Source of the DNA: an uncultured Bryobacteraceae bacterium
Lineage (GTDB): Bacteria; Acidobacteriota; Terriglobia; Bryobacterales; Bryobacteraceae
Assembly: GCA_938003835.1 (NCBI GenBank)
Contig: CALKXJ010000002.1
Span: forward strand, 186,001 to 250,000
DNA length: 64,000 nucleotides
Direction of reading: 5' to 3'
Shown here: positions 42,165 to 49,787 of the stretch, in pieces
Numbering within the stretch: position 1 is the first letter of the stretch
How the letters are laid out: each line of letters begins with the position of its first letter
The notes under the pieces: generated by a model
The model's database searches: none
Told to the model about the DNA's origin: nothing
What the model saw: only the letters and a program-made list of their open reading frames with translations
Translations under genes and position numbers: made by a program

Positions 42165-45100
42165 TCACTCGATCGGGATGGTCGAGCCGTTGCTGAAGAT
42201 GAGCTGGTCCCCTTGAACGGCCGCCAGCACCAGGGGCCGGTTGGGGCCGGGCGTGGTGGTTGCGGGCACCTCAAAGGCGACGACGTAGACGCCGATCATG
42301 TTGACGGCGTACTCGGCGCGCAGCACGCGCACCCCCTCATTGTTGACGCCTACCACCAGCGGGGCGACAACAGTCTGTCCTTGACCCAGTGCGTTCGTGG
42401 GCGCCCGCGGGTTCATGGCGCCCAGGCCGGTGGCGAACAGATAGACCACCTCGCCCCGGCGAGCCTTGTTCTCCTGCGAAACGAAGCTGCCGTCCGGCCG
42501 CATCAAAACGCCATGCCGGAGTCCATTGGTGCCCACCACCTCGAAAATTCCGGGCTGGATCGCCAGCACCGGCACACCGGCGATGGTGGCCGAGCCGCCT
42601 CCGGCGCGGACGATGACCGTGGCGGAGCCCACGGGCAGATCGGTGGGCACCTGCACCGCCGCTGATTCTTCGCCTGCCACGTTGCAGACGTAGTACAGCG
42701 GGCCGAAGCCCGAGAAGCCGCCGCCCTGGAACTCCACGCTCACTTCGGCGAGAGTTAACGGCAGCGGGCCCACGCGCGGCGCTTCGATGCAGTTTTCACG
42801 GACCGCCGGCGCGATACCCGGAGCTGCGATCTTGACGATCGACCCTGGCACAAGGCCGGGTTGTCCGCTGGCCCCATTCACGAAGGCCCCGAGCGAGAGC
42901 GAGGGGCCGGGCAGGCGCGCCGTCAGATTGAAGCTTACCGAAGGCAGGGACCCGAAGGTGGCGGTGATGACGATCGGTCCGGCCGAGGCGCCCGCGCGCG
43001 CGGTCACCTGCGCGTTTCCCTGCGCGTCGGTGGTTGCCGTAGGTGCGCTCAGCGTCGCATTCCCGCTGCTGACGGCGAAGCCGACGACGGCGTTGGGAAC
43101 CGGCTGGTTCTGCGCATCGAGCAACTGCACCACCAGCGGCGCGGGGAAGGGTTGGTTGATCACCGCGGTCTGGTTGTCTCCGGAGACCTTGCGGATCTGG
43201 GCAGCGACGGCCTCGATCGTTGCGGTGAAAACGGCGGAGGCGCCGCCGGCGCTGACGGTAATCTGCACCTGGCCGGGCGTGTTGCCTAGTGTAACCAGGG
43301 CCGAGGTGCGCCCGAGCAGATCCGAGGCAGAGATGACGTTGGAGAGCGTAGCAGCCCCGCTCGGAGAGACGCTCCATTGTGTCGAGACGCCGGTCAGACG
43401 ATTGCCGAAGGCATCGGTGACCTCACCGACGAGGGCGAGCGGAAGACGCTGGCCCGGACGGCCCGTCTGGTTATCTCCCTGAAGCTTGTTGATGCGTGCG
43501 GGCAGGCCCGGCGTGACGGTAAGGGTAAAGCTGCGAGGGGCGATGTTGCCGACGTTGGCGGTGAGAGTCGCCGTGCCGACTACGCCGCCGAGCTGGAGGT
43601 CACATTTGACGACGCCGCTCTCGTCGGAAAGTGCGGTTCCGCCGACGCAGGAGGCGGTAACGCCCACGCCCGGCTGGTTGCCTGTGCTGACCGTGAGACC
43701 GACGTTCCGGATCGGCTGGCCGAATTGAATTCCGGCCTGCACGATCACGCGGGCTTCGATGGCGGCCGTGATTGTCTGGCCGGCACGTCCCTCGATGTTA
43801 AAGACACCCTGCTCGGGTCGGATCAGCAGGACCAGCGGATTCGGCGCCGGTTGTGAGCCGCCGGGAAGGAAAGCGATAACGGTGGTGATGTAGAAGTCGA
43901 CGCTATCCCCCCCGCTCGAGGCCCGGATGGTGGCTTGCTGATAGGACAGTCCCGGTGGAACGGCCGCGCCGATAAATTGTGCCGTTGCCTCTCCGTTGGC
44001 GTCAGTGAACTCCTGGAAGCCCTGGAGCGTACCAACACCTTCGATCAGCTCCCAGGTGATCGGGGCATTCGCAACCGGGTTGCCGGCAGCGTCTCGCAAC
44101 ACGATCGTGAGCGGCTCGGCGATGCCGTACTCTCTCACCACCTGACCATTGCCGGACTTGATCTGGAGCAATCCTCGGCCGACGCCGGTTCCCGTGCCGA
44201 CCGCAAGGCTGAAGGCCCCGGAAACAGAGCCGGCCTGGACAGTAACCGAGAACCGCCCCGTCATGGAGCCGGCATCGACCCGCGCCAAAGCGAGGCCATC
44301 GGCATTCGTATTCGCGGTGCTTGGCGTGACGGTGACGCCGGAGGCTCCTGCCGTGAAGGTCACCGGAACGTTGTAGAGCGGCCTGCCTTCGGCATCGAGC
44401 GCGCGCACCACCAGCGGGCGGAAGGTCCCACCCGAGTCGATCGACTGCGCCTGGTTATAGAAAACCAGCCGGGCCGGTGAGCCGGTGGCCGCCGCGCCTG
44501 CGAACGCCAGCCCGATGGGCGAGCCGGCAACGCCGGCGGGCGTCTCCGGGTTCAGCCGATTGGTGGCAAGGTCGAGCCGGTGCACCCCCAGAGGATTCAG
44601 ATAATACAGGTACTTCGCTGCGGGCGATTCGTTGGAGGCGGTGATCGCCTTGACCTCTACCGGCTGGCCTACGGCATAGACCGTCAACCCGGTCAATGCC
44701 AACTCCGGAATGCTGATCTGATACAGGCGCTGGTCTTCGGCCAGTGCAATCGCCCGAGTGTCGCTCACGATCAGCAGGTCGCGGAAGTTGATGGCCTCGC
44801 GCGCCACAGTCGCCGTCCGCGCGTCGAGGTCAAAGAGCCAGTAGGTTGGACTGCCGGCGAAGGCGACCGTATTGAGAGAGAGGGCGTAGCGGCCATCGGG
44901 GGTGAACACCGGTCTGCCCGGCGTCCCGTTCAGGGCGATCTCTCCGGTCCGGGTCATCGAAAAACCATCAATCTCGTAAAGCCGGTTTGTCGCCCCGACA
45001 TAGAGCAGACCGTTCGGAGCGGCAGCGACGGAGGTCGAAATGCCGGGAATCGTAAGATCACCTGCCACGAGATTGCTCCCCAGGTCGACGCGAGTGAGTC

Positions 45101-45587
45101 GGCGGGAGTTGGAACTGAGGACGAAGGCGTAGCGCGAATCGAGGCTGACGGCGACATCGAGCGGCGCCTCGCCCACTTCGATCGGCCCGGCCAGACGCGC
45201 CAGCGATTCGGAATCGAAAATATAGAGTCCGGCCACCGTGAGCAGCAGGACGCGACGGCCGTCGGGCGTGATGACACCGCCCTGGCCGTTCGAGCCCGGC
45301 GAGTAGTTGAGCAGGCGGTTCAGGTTCTGATCGACGGCAATCAGAGTATCGGAACCGGATGTCGAAATGACGTAGTATTTGGTTCCAGCGGGATTGGCAA
45401 ACGCCCGGATTGTCGGGCCCACCGAGCCGGTAAAGGAACCCAGACTCGCCAGCGCCCCGGAGAGGACCCGGACCTCCGGGTTCGGCGTGCCGCCGGGCAG
45501 CACCAGAACGTTTCTGGCAAACGATGGGCATTGAAGCGCGAGGACGAGGATCAAGCCCCACGCGGGTGGTCGGAAGCGATTCCTCAT
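42165..45587 (-). CDS. Large secreted protein: beta-propeller, Ig-like repeats, TIGR03437 C-terminus
   Basis: 1140 residues from the ATG at 45587, chosen for GAGG five bases upstream and the signal peptide PAWGLILVLALQCPSFA. Residues about 40-400 are a YVTN/cytochrome d1-like beta-propeller (GGVITPDGRRVLLLTVAGLYIF, RPVFTPDGRYALSLN). About 400-900 contain four or five Big_1-type Ig-like repeats, recognisable by repeated GDNQTGRPGQRLPLALVGEV, GDNQTAVINQPFPAPLVVQL and NADGLALARV/NANGEATAQF. About 900-1140 is a TIGR03437 module (FVNGASGQPGLVPGSIVKI; LFATGLGAMNP; NMIGVYVVAFEVPATT). Typical acidobacterial extracellular or surface protein; function unknown. Confidence 0.88.
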   Translation of the reverse strand: MRNRFRPPAWGLILVLALQCPSFARNVLVLPGGTPNPEVRVLSGALASLGSFTGSVGPTIRAFANPAGTKYYVISTSGSDTLIAVDQNLNRLLNYSPGSNGQGGVITPDGRRVLLLTVAGLYIFDSESLARLAGPIEVGEAPLDVAVSLDSRYAFVLSSNSRRLTRVDLGSNLVAGDLTIPGISTSVAAAPNGLLYVGATNRLYEIDGFSMTRTGEIALNGTPGRPVFTPDGRYALSLNTVAFAGSPTYWLFDLDARTATVAREAINFRDLLIVSDTRAIALAEDQRLYQISIPELALTGLTVYAVGQPVEVKAITASNESPAAKYLYYLNPLGVHRLDLATNRLNPETPAGVAGSPIGLAFAGAAATGSPARLVFYNQAQSIDSGGTFRPLVVRALDAEGRPLYNVPVTFTAGASGVTVTPSTANTNADGLALARVDAGSMTGRFSVTVQAGSVSGAFSLAVGTGTGVGRGLLQIKSGNGQVVREYGIAEPLTIVLRDAAGNPVANAPITWELIEGVGTLQGFQEFTDANGEATAQFIGAAVPPGLSYQQATIRASSGGDSVDFYITTVIAFLPGGSQPAPNPLVLLIRPEQGVFNIEGRAGQTITAAIEARVIVQAGIQFGQPIRNVGLTVSTGNQPGVGVTASCVGGTALSDESGVVKCDLQLGGVVGTATLTANVGNIAPRSFTLTVTPGLPARINKLQGDNQTGRPGQRLPLALVGEVTDAFGNRLTGVSTQWSVSPSGAATLSNVISASDLLGRTSALVTLGNTPGQVQITVSAGGASAVFTATIEAVAAQIRKVSGDNQTAVINQPFPAPLVVQLLDAQNQPVPNAVVGFAVSSGNATLSAPTATTDAQGNAQVTARAGASAGPIVITATFGSLPSVSFNLTARLPGPSLSLGAFVNGASGQPGLVPGSIVKIAAPGIAPAVRENCIEAPRVGPLPLTLAEVSVEFQGGGFSGFGPLYYVCNVAGEESAAVQVPTDLPVGSATVIVRAGGGSATIAGVPVLAIQPGIFEVVGTNGLRHGVLMRPDGSFVSQENKARRGEVVYLFATGLGAMNPRAPTNALGQGQTVVAPLVVGVNNEGVRVLRAEYAVNMIGVYVVAFEVPATTTPGPNRPLVLAAVQGDQLIFSNGSTIPIE

Positions 45588-45635
45588 AGCAACCTCGAAA
45601 CGAGAAGTTGGCAGGACGCGGGGGTACAAATGTTC

Positions 45636-45644
45636 AGTCTAACA
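45636..45644 (-). promoter_or_regulatory. Extended -10 promoter for the large secreted protein gene
   Basis: TGT-TAGACT on the minus strand, with a weak -35 TTGCGC (45663-45658) at 16-base spacing, predicts a start near 45629 and a leader of about 42 bases ending in the GAGG ribosome site. Confidence 0.4.
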
Positions 45645-45714
45645 CGACGCTAGGCGGGCGCAAGTTGAAATTTGGAGTCGTGGCAGATGCTCCGCAATTC
45701 TCGGCGCGGAGCAA

Positions 45715-45743
45715 CAAAAAAGAGGGGGCCTCTCGGCCCCCTC
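45715..45743 (-). terminator. Intrinsic terminator of the 45768-47633 gene
   Basis: GAGGGGGCC-TCTC-GGCCCCCTC (45722-45743) forms a nine-pair stem with a four-base loop. On the minus strand it is followed directly by six T residues (45721-45716), a textbook Rho-independent terminator 25 bases after the stop codon. Confidence 0.92.
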
Positions 45744-45767
45744 CTGTGAGGTCGTGTGCGGGACCGC

Positions 45768-47633
45768 TCAGTTGCCGAGCACTTCCGCCGTCTGGCCGGT
45801 GCGGTTCAACCCGCTCCCATCCAGAATCAGAGCCAGATAGCCCTGGGCCAGCTTCGAAGCGCCGACATCGCTGATGAAGGCGTAGCCGTGCGCATACTGG
45901 AACTGGCAACGGGCAATCACGTAGCCCTGGAAGCCCGGGGTGGCCGCGATGCCGTAGTTGCCGCCCGAAGACAGCGTCCAGACCGCCTGCGTACCCGCGG
46001 CGATGGTCTGCGTCGTTTGCGGAGCCGGCGCCGCGCCGCCGCCCGTCGTCGCGCCGTAGTAGTAGATCATGCACGGCCCTTCCTGACCCTCGGTGCCGTA
46101 CGGATCCTTGGAAGTATTGGCGATCACCATGCCCGTGTCGAAGCCCGCCTGGTTGGTCACATACGGCCACAACAGGTTGGTCTCGCAACGGATGATGGTG
46201 AAGGCATTGAGCGGGTTGTTGTCCACAAACCGCGGCACCGGAGCCGAGGCGCTGGCCGTGAAGACAGTCGTCAGCGGGGCAAACGTACCGTTGACAACCG
46301 CCGTGCCGAGCGCCGGCAGGCCCTGGCTGGTCTGCGCCGTGTACTTCACCAGAACGCCGAAGTCGACATAACCGATCTGGAACGGATCAGCCGCTGTGAT
46401 CTCCCAGACGGCCCAACCGCTGCCGGCATCGAGGGTCACCTCTCGGACCGTCGTTGTAGTAGGCCAGCTACTAGGCCACGACGAGCAGAAGCTCCCAGGG
46501 CCGGTGCCGCTGAGGAAGTTGGTGCCGAAATCGGCGAGATCGGCGCCGTTTGCATCCGTGCCCACCAAGCCGGCTGCGTTACCGCCGCTCGAGCCGACAT
46601 GGTTGACGCTGACGAACAGCCGGACACCTGCGGGAACGTTGGTGAACCTGGCCATCAACCGGGTCCCTTGTGTCGCCCGTCCGGCGATGCCGAGGTTGCC
46701 CCGGCCGGAGATCGACGGCCAAGCCGAGTTGGTCAACATCGACTCCGTGTTGTAAATCGCGCCCGGAACGTTCTGGTTCACGCCGCCGATGACCTTGAAC
46801 GCCGTGGCAAACGCTTCAGAGAAGCGCAGCCGGAAAGCGCCGCAGTTGGCCGAGTAGCACTGATAGTAGGTGTCCTCGACGGGCCGGTCGTAGCTGCCGC
46901 CCAAGGAATCGCGCAACGTGAAGGTCATGCCGTCCTGGACGAAGGCCACGATCTGCTGCGGATTGTTGATGGGCACCGAGGTGGCGCCGCTCACCGAAAT
47001 CAGCATCTGGATCTGGCTCGGGATCAGCGTCCCGCTCACCCCAAGTTGGTTGGCGTTCGCCCGGATGTTGGTGATGCGGAGAATCCGCGTGAAGGTGGTT
47101 CCAGGGGGATCAAACGGCACGCCAAGCCACACGATGGAGTTGGCGGCTGCCTGGCGGCCCTGGAAAACGTTCGGCCGGGCGGTGTACGGCGGCCCTGCAA
47201 CACCCGAAGTCCCGTCGTAAGTCTGCGCCGGGTTCCCGGTGCTGCGAGTGGGGCAAGTCCCGCTGCTCGTATCCAGCGGAGCGTTCGCTGGGTCGCCGCA
47301 AACCAACTGAACAGGGTTGGAAGGAGAGCCGGGCTCATCGATCAGCAACAACGCCTCCGACCACGGGTCCGACAGCAGCCGACTGGTGACGTTCACGTTC
47401 AGGAAGATCTGAACGTTCACCTGCGGCACCTGGACGTTCGCCGGGGTCGGCGTGCCGCCGGTGCAGTTCAACACCAGATCACCGACCTGCTCCGCCACGC
47501 CCTCGGCCCGAACGATCGGAGGCACGCCGGCGTTGGCCGTGCACTGCAACGCCGGGTTTAGCTGTGCGCTTGCTACCGACGCCATCGCAGCGACAACGAT
47601 CAGTAGCAACATGCTCTTGCGAAGATCTACCAT
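45768..47633 (-). CDS. Secreted acidobacterial hypothetical protein
   Basis: 621 residues from the ATG at 47633, chosen for AAGGAG seven bases upstream and the signal peptide KSMLLLIVVAAMASVASAQ. The mature protein is Gly/Thr/Asn-rich and mostly beta: an N-terminal part with paired Cys (LVLNCTGGTPTPANVQVPQV, VQLVCGDPA, GTCPTRS), a middle part with YYQCYSANCGAFRLRFSE, and a C-terminal part (CETNLLWPYVTNQAGFDTGMV, FQGYVIARCQFQYAHGYAFI). At least eight cysteines suggest disulfides. I recognise it as a protein type common in acidobacterial genomes but know of no function. Own tandem promoters, a long leader and a strong terminator suggest a monocistronic, highly expressed gene. Confidence 0.85.
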   Translation of the reverse strand: MVDLRKSMLLLIVVAAMASVASAQLNPALQCTANAGVPPIVRAEGVAEQVGDLVLNCTGGTPTPANVQVPQVNVQIFLNVNVTSRLLSDPWSEALLLIDEPGSPSNPVQLVCGDPANAPLDTSSGTCPTRSTGNPAQTYDGTSGVAGPPYTARPNVFQGRQAAANSIVWLGVPFDPPGTTFTRILRITNIRANANQLGVSGTLIPSQIQMLISVSGATSVPINNPQQIVAFVQDGMTFTLRDSLGGSYDRPVEDTYYQCYSANCGAFRLRFSEAFATAFKVIGGVNQNVPGAIYNTESMLTNSAWPSISGRGNLGIAGRATQGTRLMARFTNVPAGVRLFVSVNHVGSSGGNAAGLVGTDANGADLADFGTNFLSGTGPGSFCSSWPSSWPTTTTVREVTLDAGSGWAVWEITAADPFQIGYVDFGVLVKYTAQTSQGLPALGTAVVNGTFAPLTTVFTASASAPVPRFVDNNPLNAFTIIRCETNLLWPYVTNQAGFDTGMVIANTSKDPYGTEGQEGPCMIYYYGATTGGGAAPAPQTTQTIAAGTQAVWTLSSGGNYGIAATPGFQGYVIARCQFQYAHGYAFISDVGASKLAQGYLALILDGSGLNRTGQTAEVLGN

Positions 47634-47898
47634 CTCTTGACTCCTTGTGGAATTCGAATTTGAATTGACGGATCGACTCGTTGAACCTGAACCTGCGGGA
47701 TTTGGGGTTGGCTCGGCGCGACGCCTCAACTTCCCTCCCATCCCGCTGTCATGACTTTGAACCTGAACCACAACCGCTTCGAGCCTGATCAGTACCTCTC
47801 AGCTTCTGCTCGTCCTCGACTCCTCACTTCGTGTGCTCGCGGGATTCACCGCTTGGGCGCATGAATGCCGCTGCGATCGATCGGACGCAGTCACATCA
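47634..47898 (-). other. Long untranslated leader with 13-bp direct repeats
   Basis: If the promoters at 47984-48012 and 47899-47927 are used, the message has 340 or 260 untranslated bases. On the plus strand TTGAACCTGAACC occurs at 47681-47693 and again at 47757-47769. CTGCG-ATCGATCGGA-CGCAG (47871-47890) is a hairpin with an inner palindrome near the second start site. No known riboswitch class was recognised and no small open frame with a ribosome site stands out. Confidence 0.5.
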
Positions 47899-47927
47899 TT
47901 CATACCACGAACGGCGCGTCCAGTCAA
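47899..47927 (-). promoter_or_regulatory. Promoter P2 of the secreted protein gene
   Basis: TTGACT (47927-47922), 17-base spacer ending in TGG, TATGAA (47904-47899). Predicted start near 47892, next to the palindrome at 47871-47890. Confidence 0.5.
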
Positions 47928-47983
47928 GCGGAATCTCGCCCGCCCACCGACCACGTAGGGAAGGGCGAAACCCCAAAGCCCAC

Positions 47984-48012
47984 ATTTAATCATGACCGGG
48001 CGGGCAAGTCAA
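47984..48012 (-). promoter_or_regulatory. Promoter P1 of the secreted protein gene
   Basis: TTGACT (48012-48007), 17-base spacer ending in TGA, TTAAAT (47989-47984): one of the few sites in the window with both a good -35 and an extended -10. Predicted start near 47977. Confidence 0.55.
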
Positions 48013-48036
48013 GAGCAAACGAGCGGCGCCCTGCGC

Positions 48037-48045
48037 TGATAAGAT
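48037..48045 (+). promoter_or_regulatory. Extended -10 promoter, thioesterase gene
   Basis: TGA-TAAGAT ends eight bases before the ATG at 48054, so the message would be leaderless or nearly so; no ribosome site is present. Confidence 0.45.
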
Positions 48046-48053
48046 GACGCTAT

Positions 48054-48464
48054 ATGCACGAGATTCCTGTCGGCACCCGAGGTGAACGCAAGCTCCTGGT
48101 CACCACTGAGGTAGCGATCGATTTCATCGGGCACGAGCCGGCCCGGGTTCTCTCGACGCCGCAGATGATCGCCGGCATGGAGATGGCGGCGCGCGACGCC
48201 GTCAAACCCCTGCTCGAGGAGGGCTACGACACCGTGGGCACGCACGTCGACGTCAAGCACCTGGCCGCCACGCCGATCGGCATGAGCGTCACCTTCCACG
48301 CCGAGGTGGTCTCGGTCAACGAGCGGCGGATCGGCTTCCGCGTCTGGGCCGAAGACGAGCTCGAGCGCATCGGCGAGGGGACCCATGAGCGCTTTATCGT
48401 CAACGTCGAGCGCTTCGGCGCGCGCGTGCAGGCCAAAGCCGCGCGAAAAGGGAGCGACTCATGA
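48054..48464 (+). CDS. FlK-like hotdog thioesterase
   Basis: 136 residues, single hotdog domain. The catalytic triad of fluoroacetyl-CoA thioesterase FlK (Thr42, Glu50, His76) is matched in identity and spacing by Thr35 (STPQMIAGMEMAARDAV), Glu43 and His69 (VGTHVDVKHLAATPIG). The second half (VTFHAEVVSVNERRIGFRVWAEDELERIGEGTHERF) is the standard strand set. By family knowledge it hydrolyses a small acyl-CoA in the cytoplasm; members outside Streptomyces seldom act on fluoroacetyl-CoA, so the substrate is unknown. It overlaps the following gene by four bases (ATGA), which suggests a shared pathway with the exported PLP enzyme. Confidence 0.88.
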   Translation: MHEIPVGTRGERKLLVTTEVAIDFIGHEPARVLSTPQMIAGMEMAARDAVKPLLEEGYDTVGTHVDVKHLAATPIGMSVTFHAEVVSVNERRIGFRVWAEDELERIGEGTHERFIVNVERFGARVQAKAARKGSDS

Positions 48465-49765
48465 AGCGCCGCCAGCTCCTCAAAAGCCTCTCCGGAGCAG
48501 CGGCGCTGTTCGGCCTGCCGGCCGCCTCCGCCGGCGACAAAGCTCCGCCCTTGCCCGAGCCCGCCCTGGCCGAGCGCGACCCGGAAGCCTACTGGGCGCG
48601 CCTGCGCAAGGAGCAGTTTCTTCTGCCCGCCTGGCGCGTGTTCCTCAACAATGGCAGCCTCGGCGTGGCGCCGCGGCCGGTGCTCGAGGCGGTGGAGGCC
48701 TATCTGCGCCACGGCGCCTCCCGAGTAACCGACGAGTACCCGCGCTGGGGCTACGAGACGCTCGAGGAGCACCGCGCCGAGATGGCGGCCTTCGTCGGCT
48801 GCAAGACTGAGGAGCTGGCCTTCACGCACAACGCCACCGAGGCGATGAACATCGTCGCCCACGGCCTCGAGCTCAAGCCCGGCGACGAGGTCCTGCTCAC
48901 TGATCAGGAGCACCCCGGCGGCACCTGCTGCTGGCTGAAGCGGCAGGCGCGCGATGGCATTGTCGTGCGTCGAGTAGAGCTCCCGCTGCCGCCTGCTTCC
49001 GCCGACGAACTCGTGGAGCGGATCGTCGCCGCCATCGGCCCGCGCACGCGCGTCGTGAGCTTCAGCGGCATCACTTCGCCGACCGGCCTGGTGCTGCCGG
49101 TGCGCGAGATCTGCAAAGAAGCGCGCGCCCGCGGCGTCATCAGCGTGGTGGACGGCGCCCACATGAACGGCCAGGTGAGGCTGCGCCTCGATGAGCTGGG
49201 CTGCGACTTTTTCGCCGGCAGCCCGCACAAGTGGCTGTTTGCGCCCGCCGGCTGCGGCCTGCTCTACATCCGCGAGGAGTGGCTGGAGCGGCTCTGGCCG
49301 CTGGTGGTCACCGGCGGCTGGGACAATCTGGAGCTCAAGGCCGCCCGCTTCATGCAGGTGGGCACGAACGAGCGCGCGATTTTCGAAGGGTTGCTCGCCG
49401 GCAAGCGGTTCGCGGAGGCGATCGGGCCGGAGCGGATCTACGCCCGGATCCACGAGCTGGCGCGGCGCGTGCGGGCCATGGCCGCAGCGCGCCCCTCTCT
49501 GGAGTTGCTGACACCGGAGGACGACCGGATGTACGCCGGGATGGTGGCCTTTCGCCTGAAGCCCGAGCCCCTGGCGCGCCTGCGGAAGCTGGCCGCCGAG
49601 CGGAGGATCTGGATCAGCGGGGGTGATGACAGCGTCCGCATTTCGACCCACATCCACACGCGGCCGTCCGACATCGAGGAATTTTTCCGCGCAGCGGACG
49701 AGGCGAAATCGGGGACAGTATACTCAATCCCCAATTCCGCCGGCCGCTCGGGACAGCGAGGCTAG
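48461..49765 (+). CDS. Tat-exported class V PLP-dependent enzyme
   Basis: 434 residues. The N-terminus MKRRQLLKSLSGAAALFGL is a Tat signal (RRxLLK plus hydrophobic stretch, AXA cleavage near ASAG). The mature part is an aminotransferase class V fold (EELAFTHNATEAMNIVAHGL; VVSFSGITSPTGLVLPV; VVDGAHMNGQV with the PLP Asp; Schiff-base Lys in GSPHKWLF). Isopenicillin-N epimerase-like and cysteine-desulfurase-like proteins belong here; PvdN of Pseudomonas is a known Tat-exported member. Export would take place after PLP loading. The last dozen residues (SGTVYSIPNSAGRSGQRG) are encoded by a half copy of the gggacagtatactc repeat, so the original C-terminus was probably altered. Reaction unknown. 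Confidence 0.85.
   Translation: MKRRQLLKSLSGAAALFGLPAASAGDKAPPLPEPALAERDPEAYWARLRKEQFLLPAWRVFLNNGSLGVAPRPVLEAVEAYLRHGASRVTDEYPRWGYETLEEHRAEMAAFVGCKTEELAFTHNATEAMNIVAHGLELKPGDEVLLTDQEHPGGTCCWLKRQARDGIVVRRVELPLPPASADELVERIVAAIGPRTRVVSFSGITSPTGLVLPVREICKEARARGVISVVDGAHMNGQVRLRLDELGCDFFAGSPHKWLFAPAGCGLLYIREEWLERLWPLVVTGGWDNLELKAARFMQVGTNERAIFEGLLAGKRFAEAIGPERIYARIHELARRVRAMAAARPSLELLTPEDDRMYAGMVAFRLKPEPLARLRKLAAERRIWISGGDDSVRISTHIHTRPSDIEEFFRAADEAKSGTVYSIPNSAGRSGQRG
49705..49740. repeat. Half copy of the gggacagtatactc repeat inside a coding region
   Basis: GGGGACAGTATACTCAAT followed by CCCCAATTCCGCC resembles the left arm of the palindrome at 33671, and the preceding CGAAATCGGGG matches the sequence inside its right arm. 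It lies at the 3' end of the class V enzyme gene and is translated. Confidence 0.7.
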
Positions 49766-49787
49766 AACCCTCGAGAGGAGTGAACCG

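Noticed and set aside
48224-49657. 477-codon minus-strand open frame opposite the class V enzyme
   Set aside because: The plus-strand frame has a Tat signal and PLP motifs; the minus frame has none.
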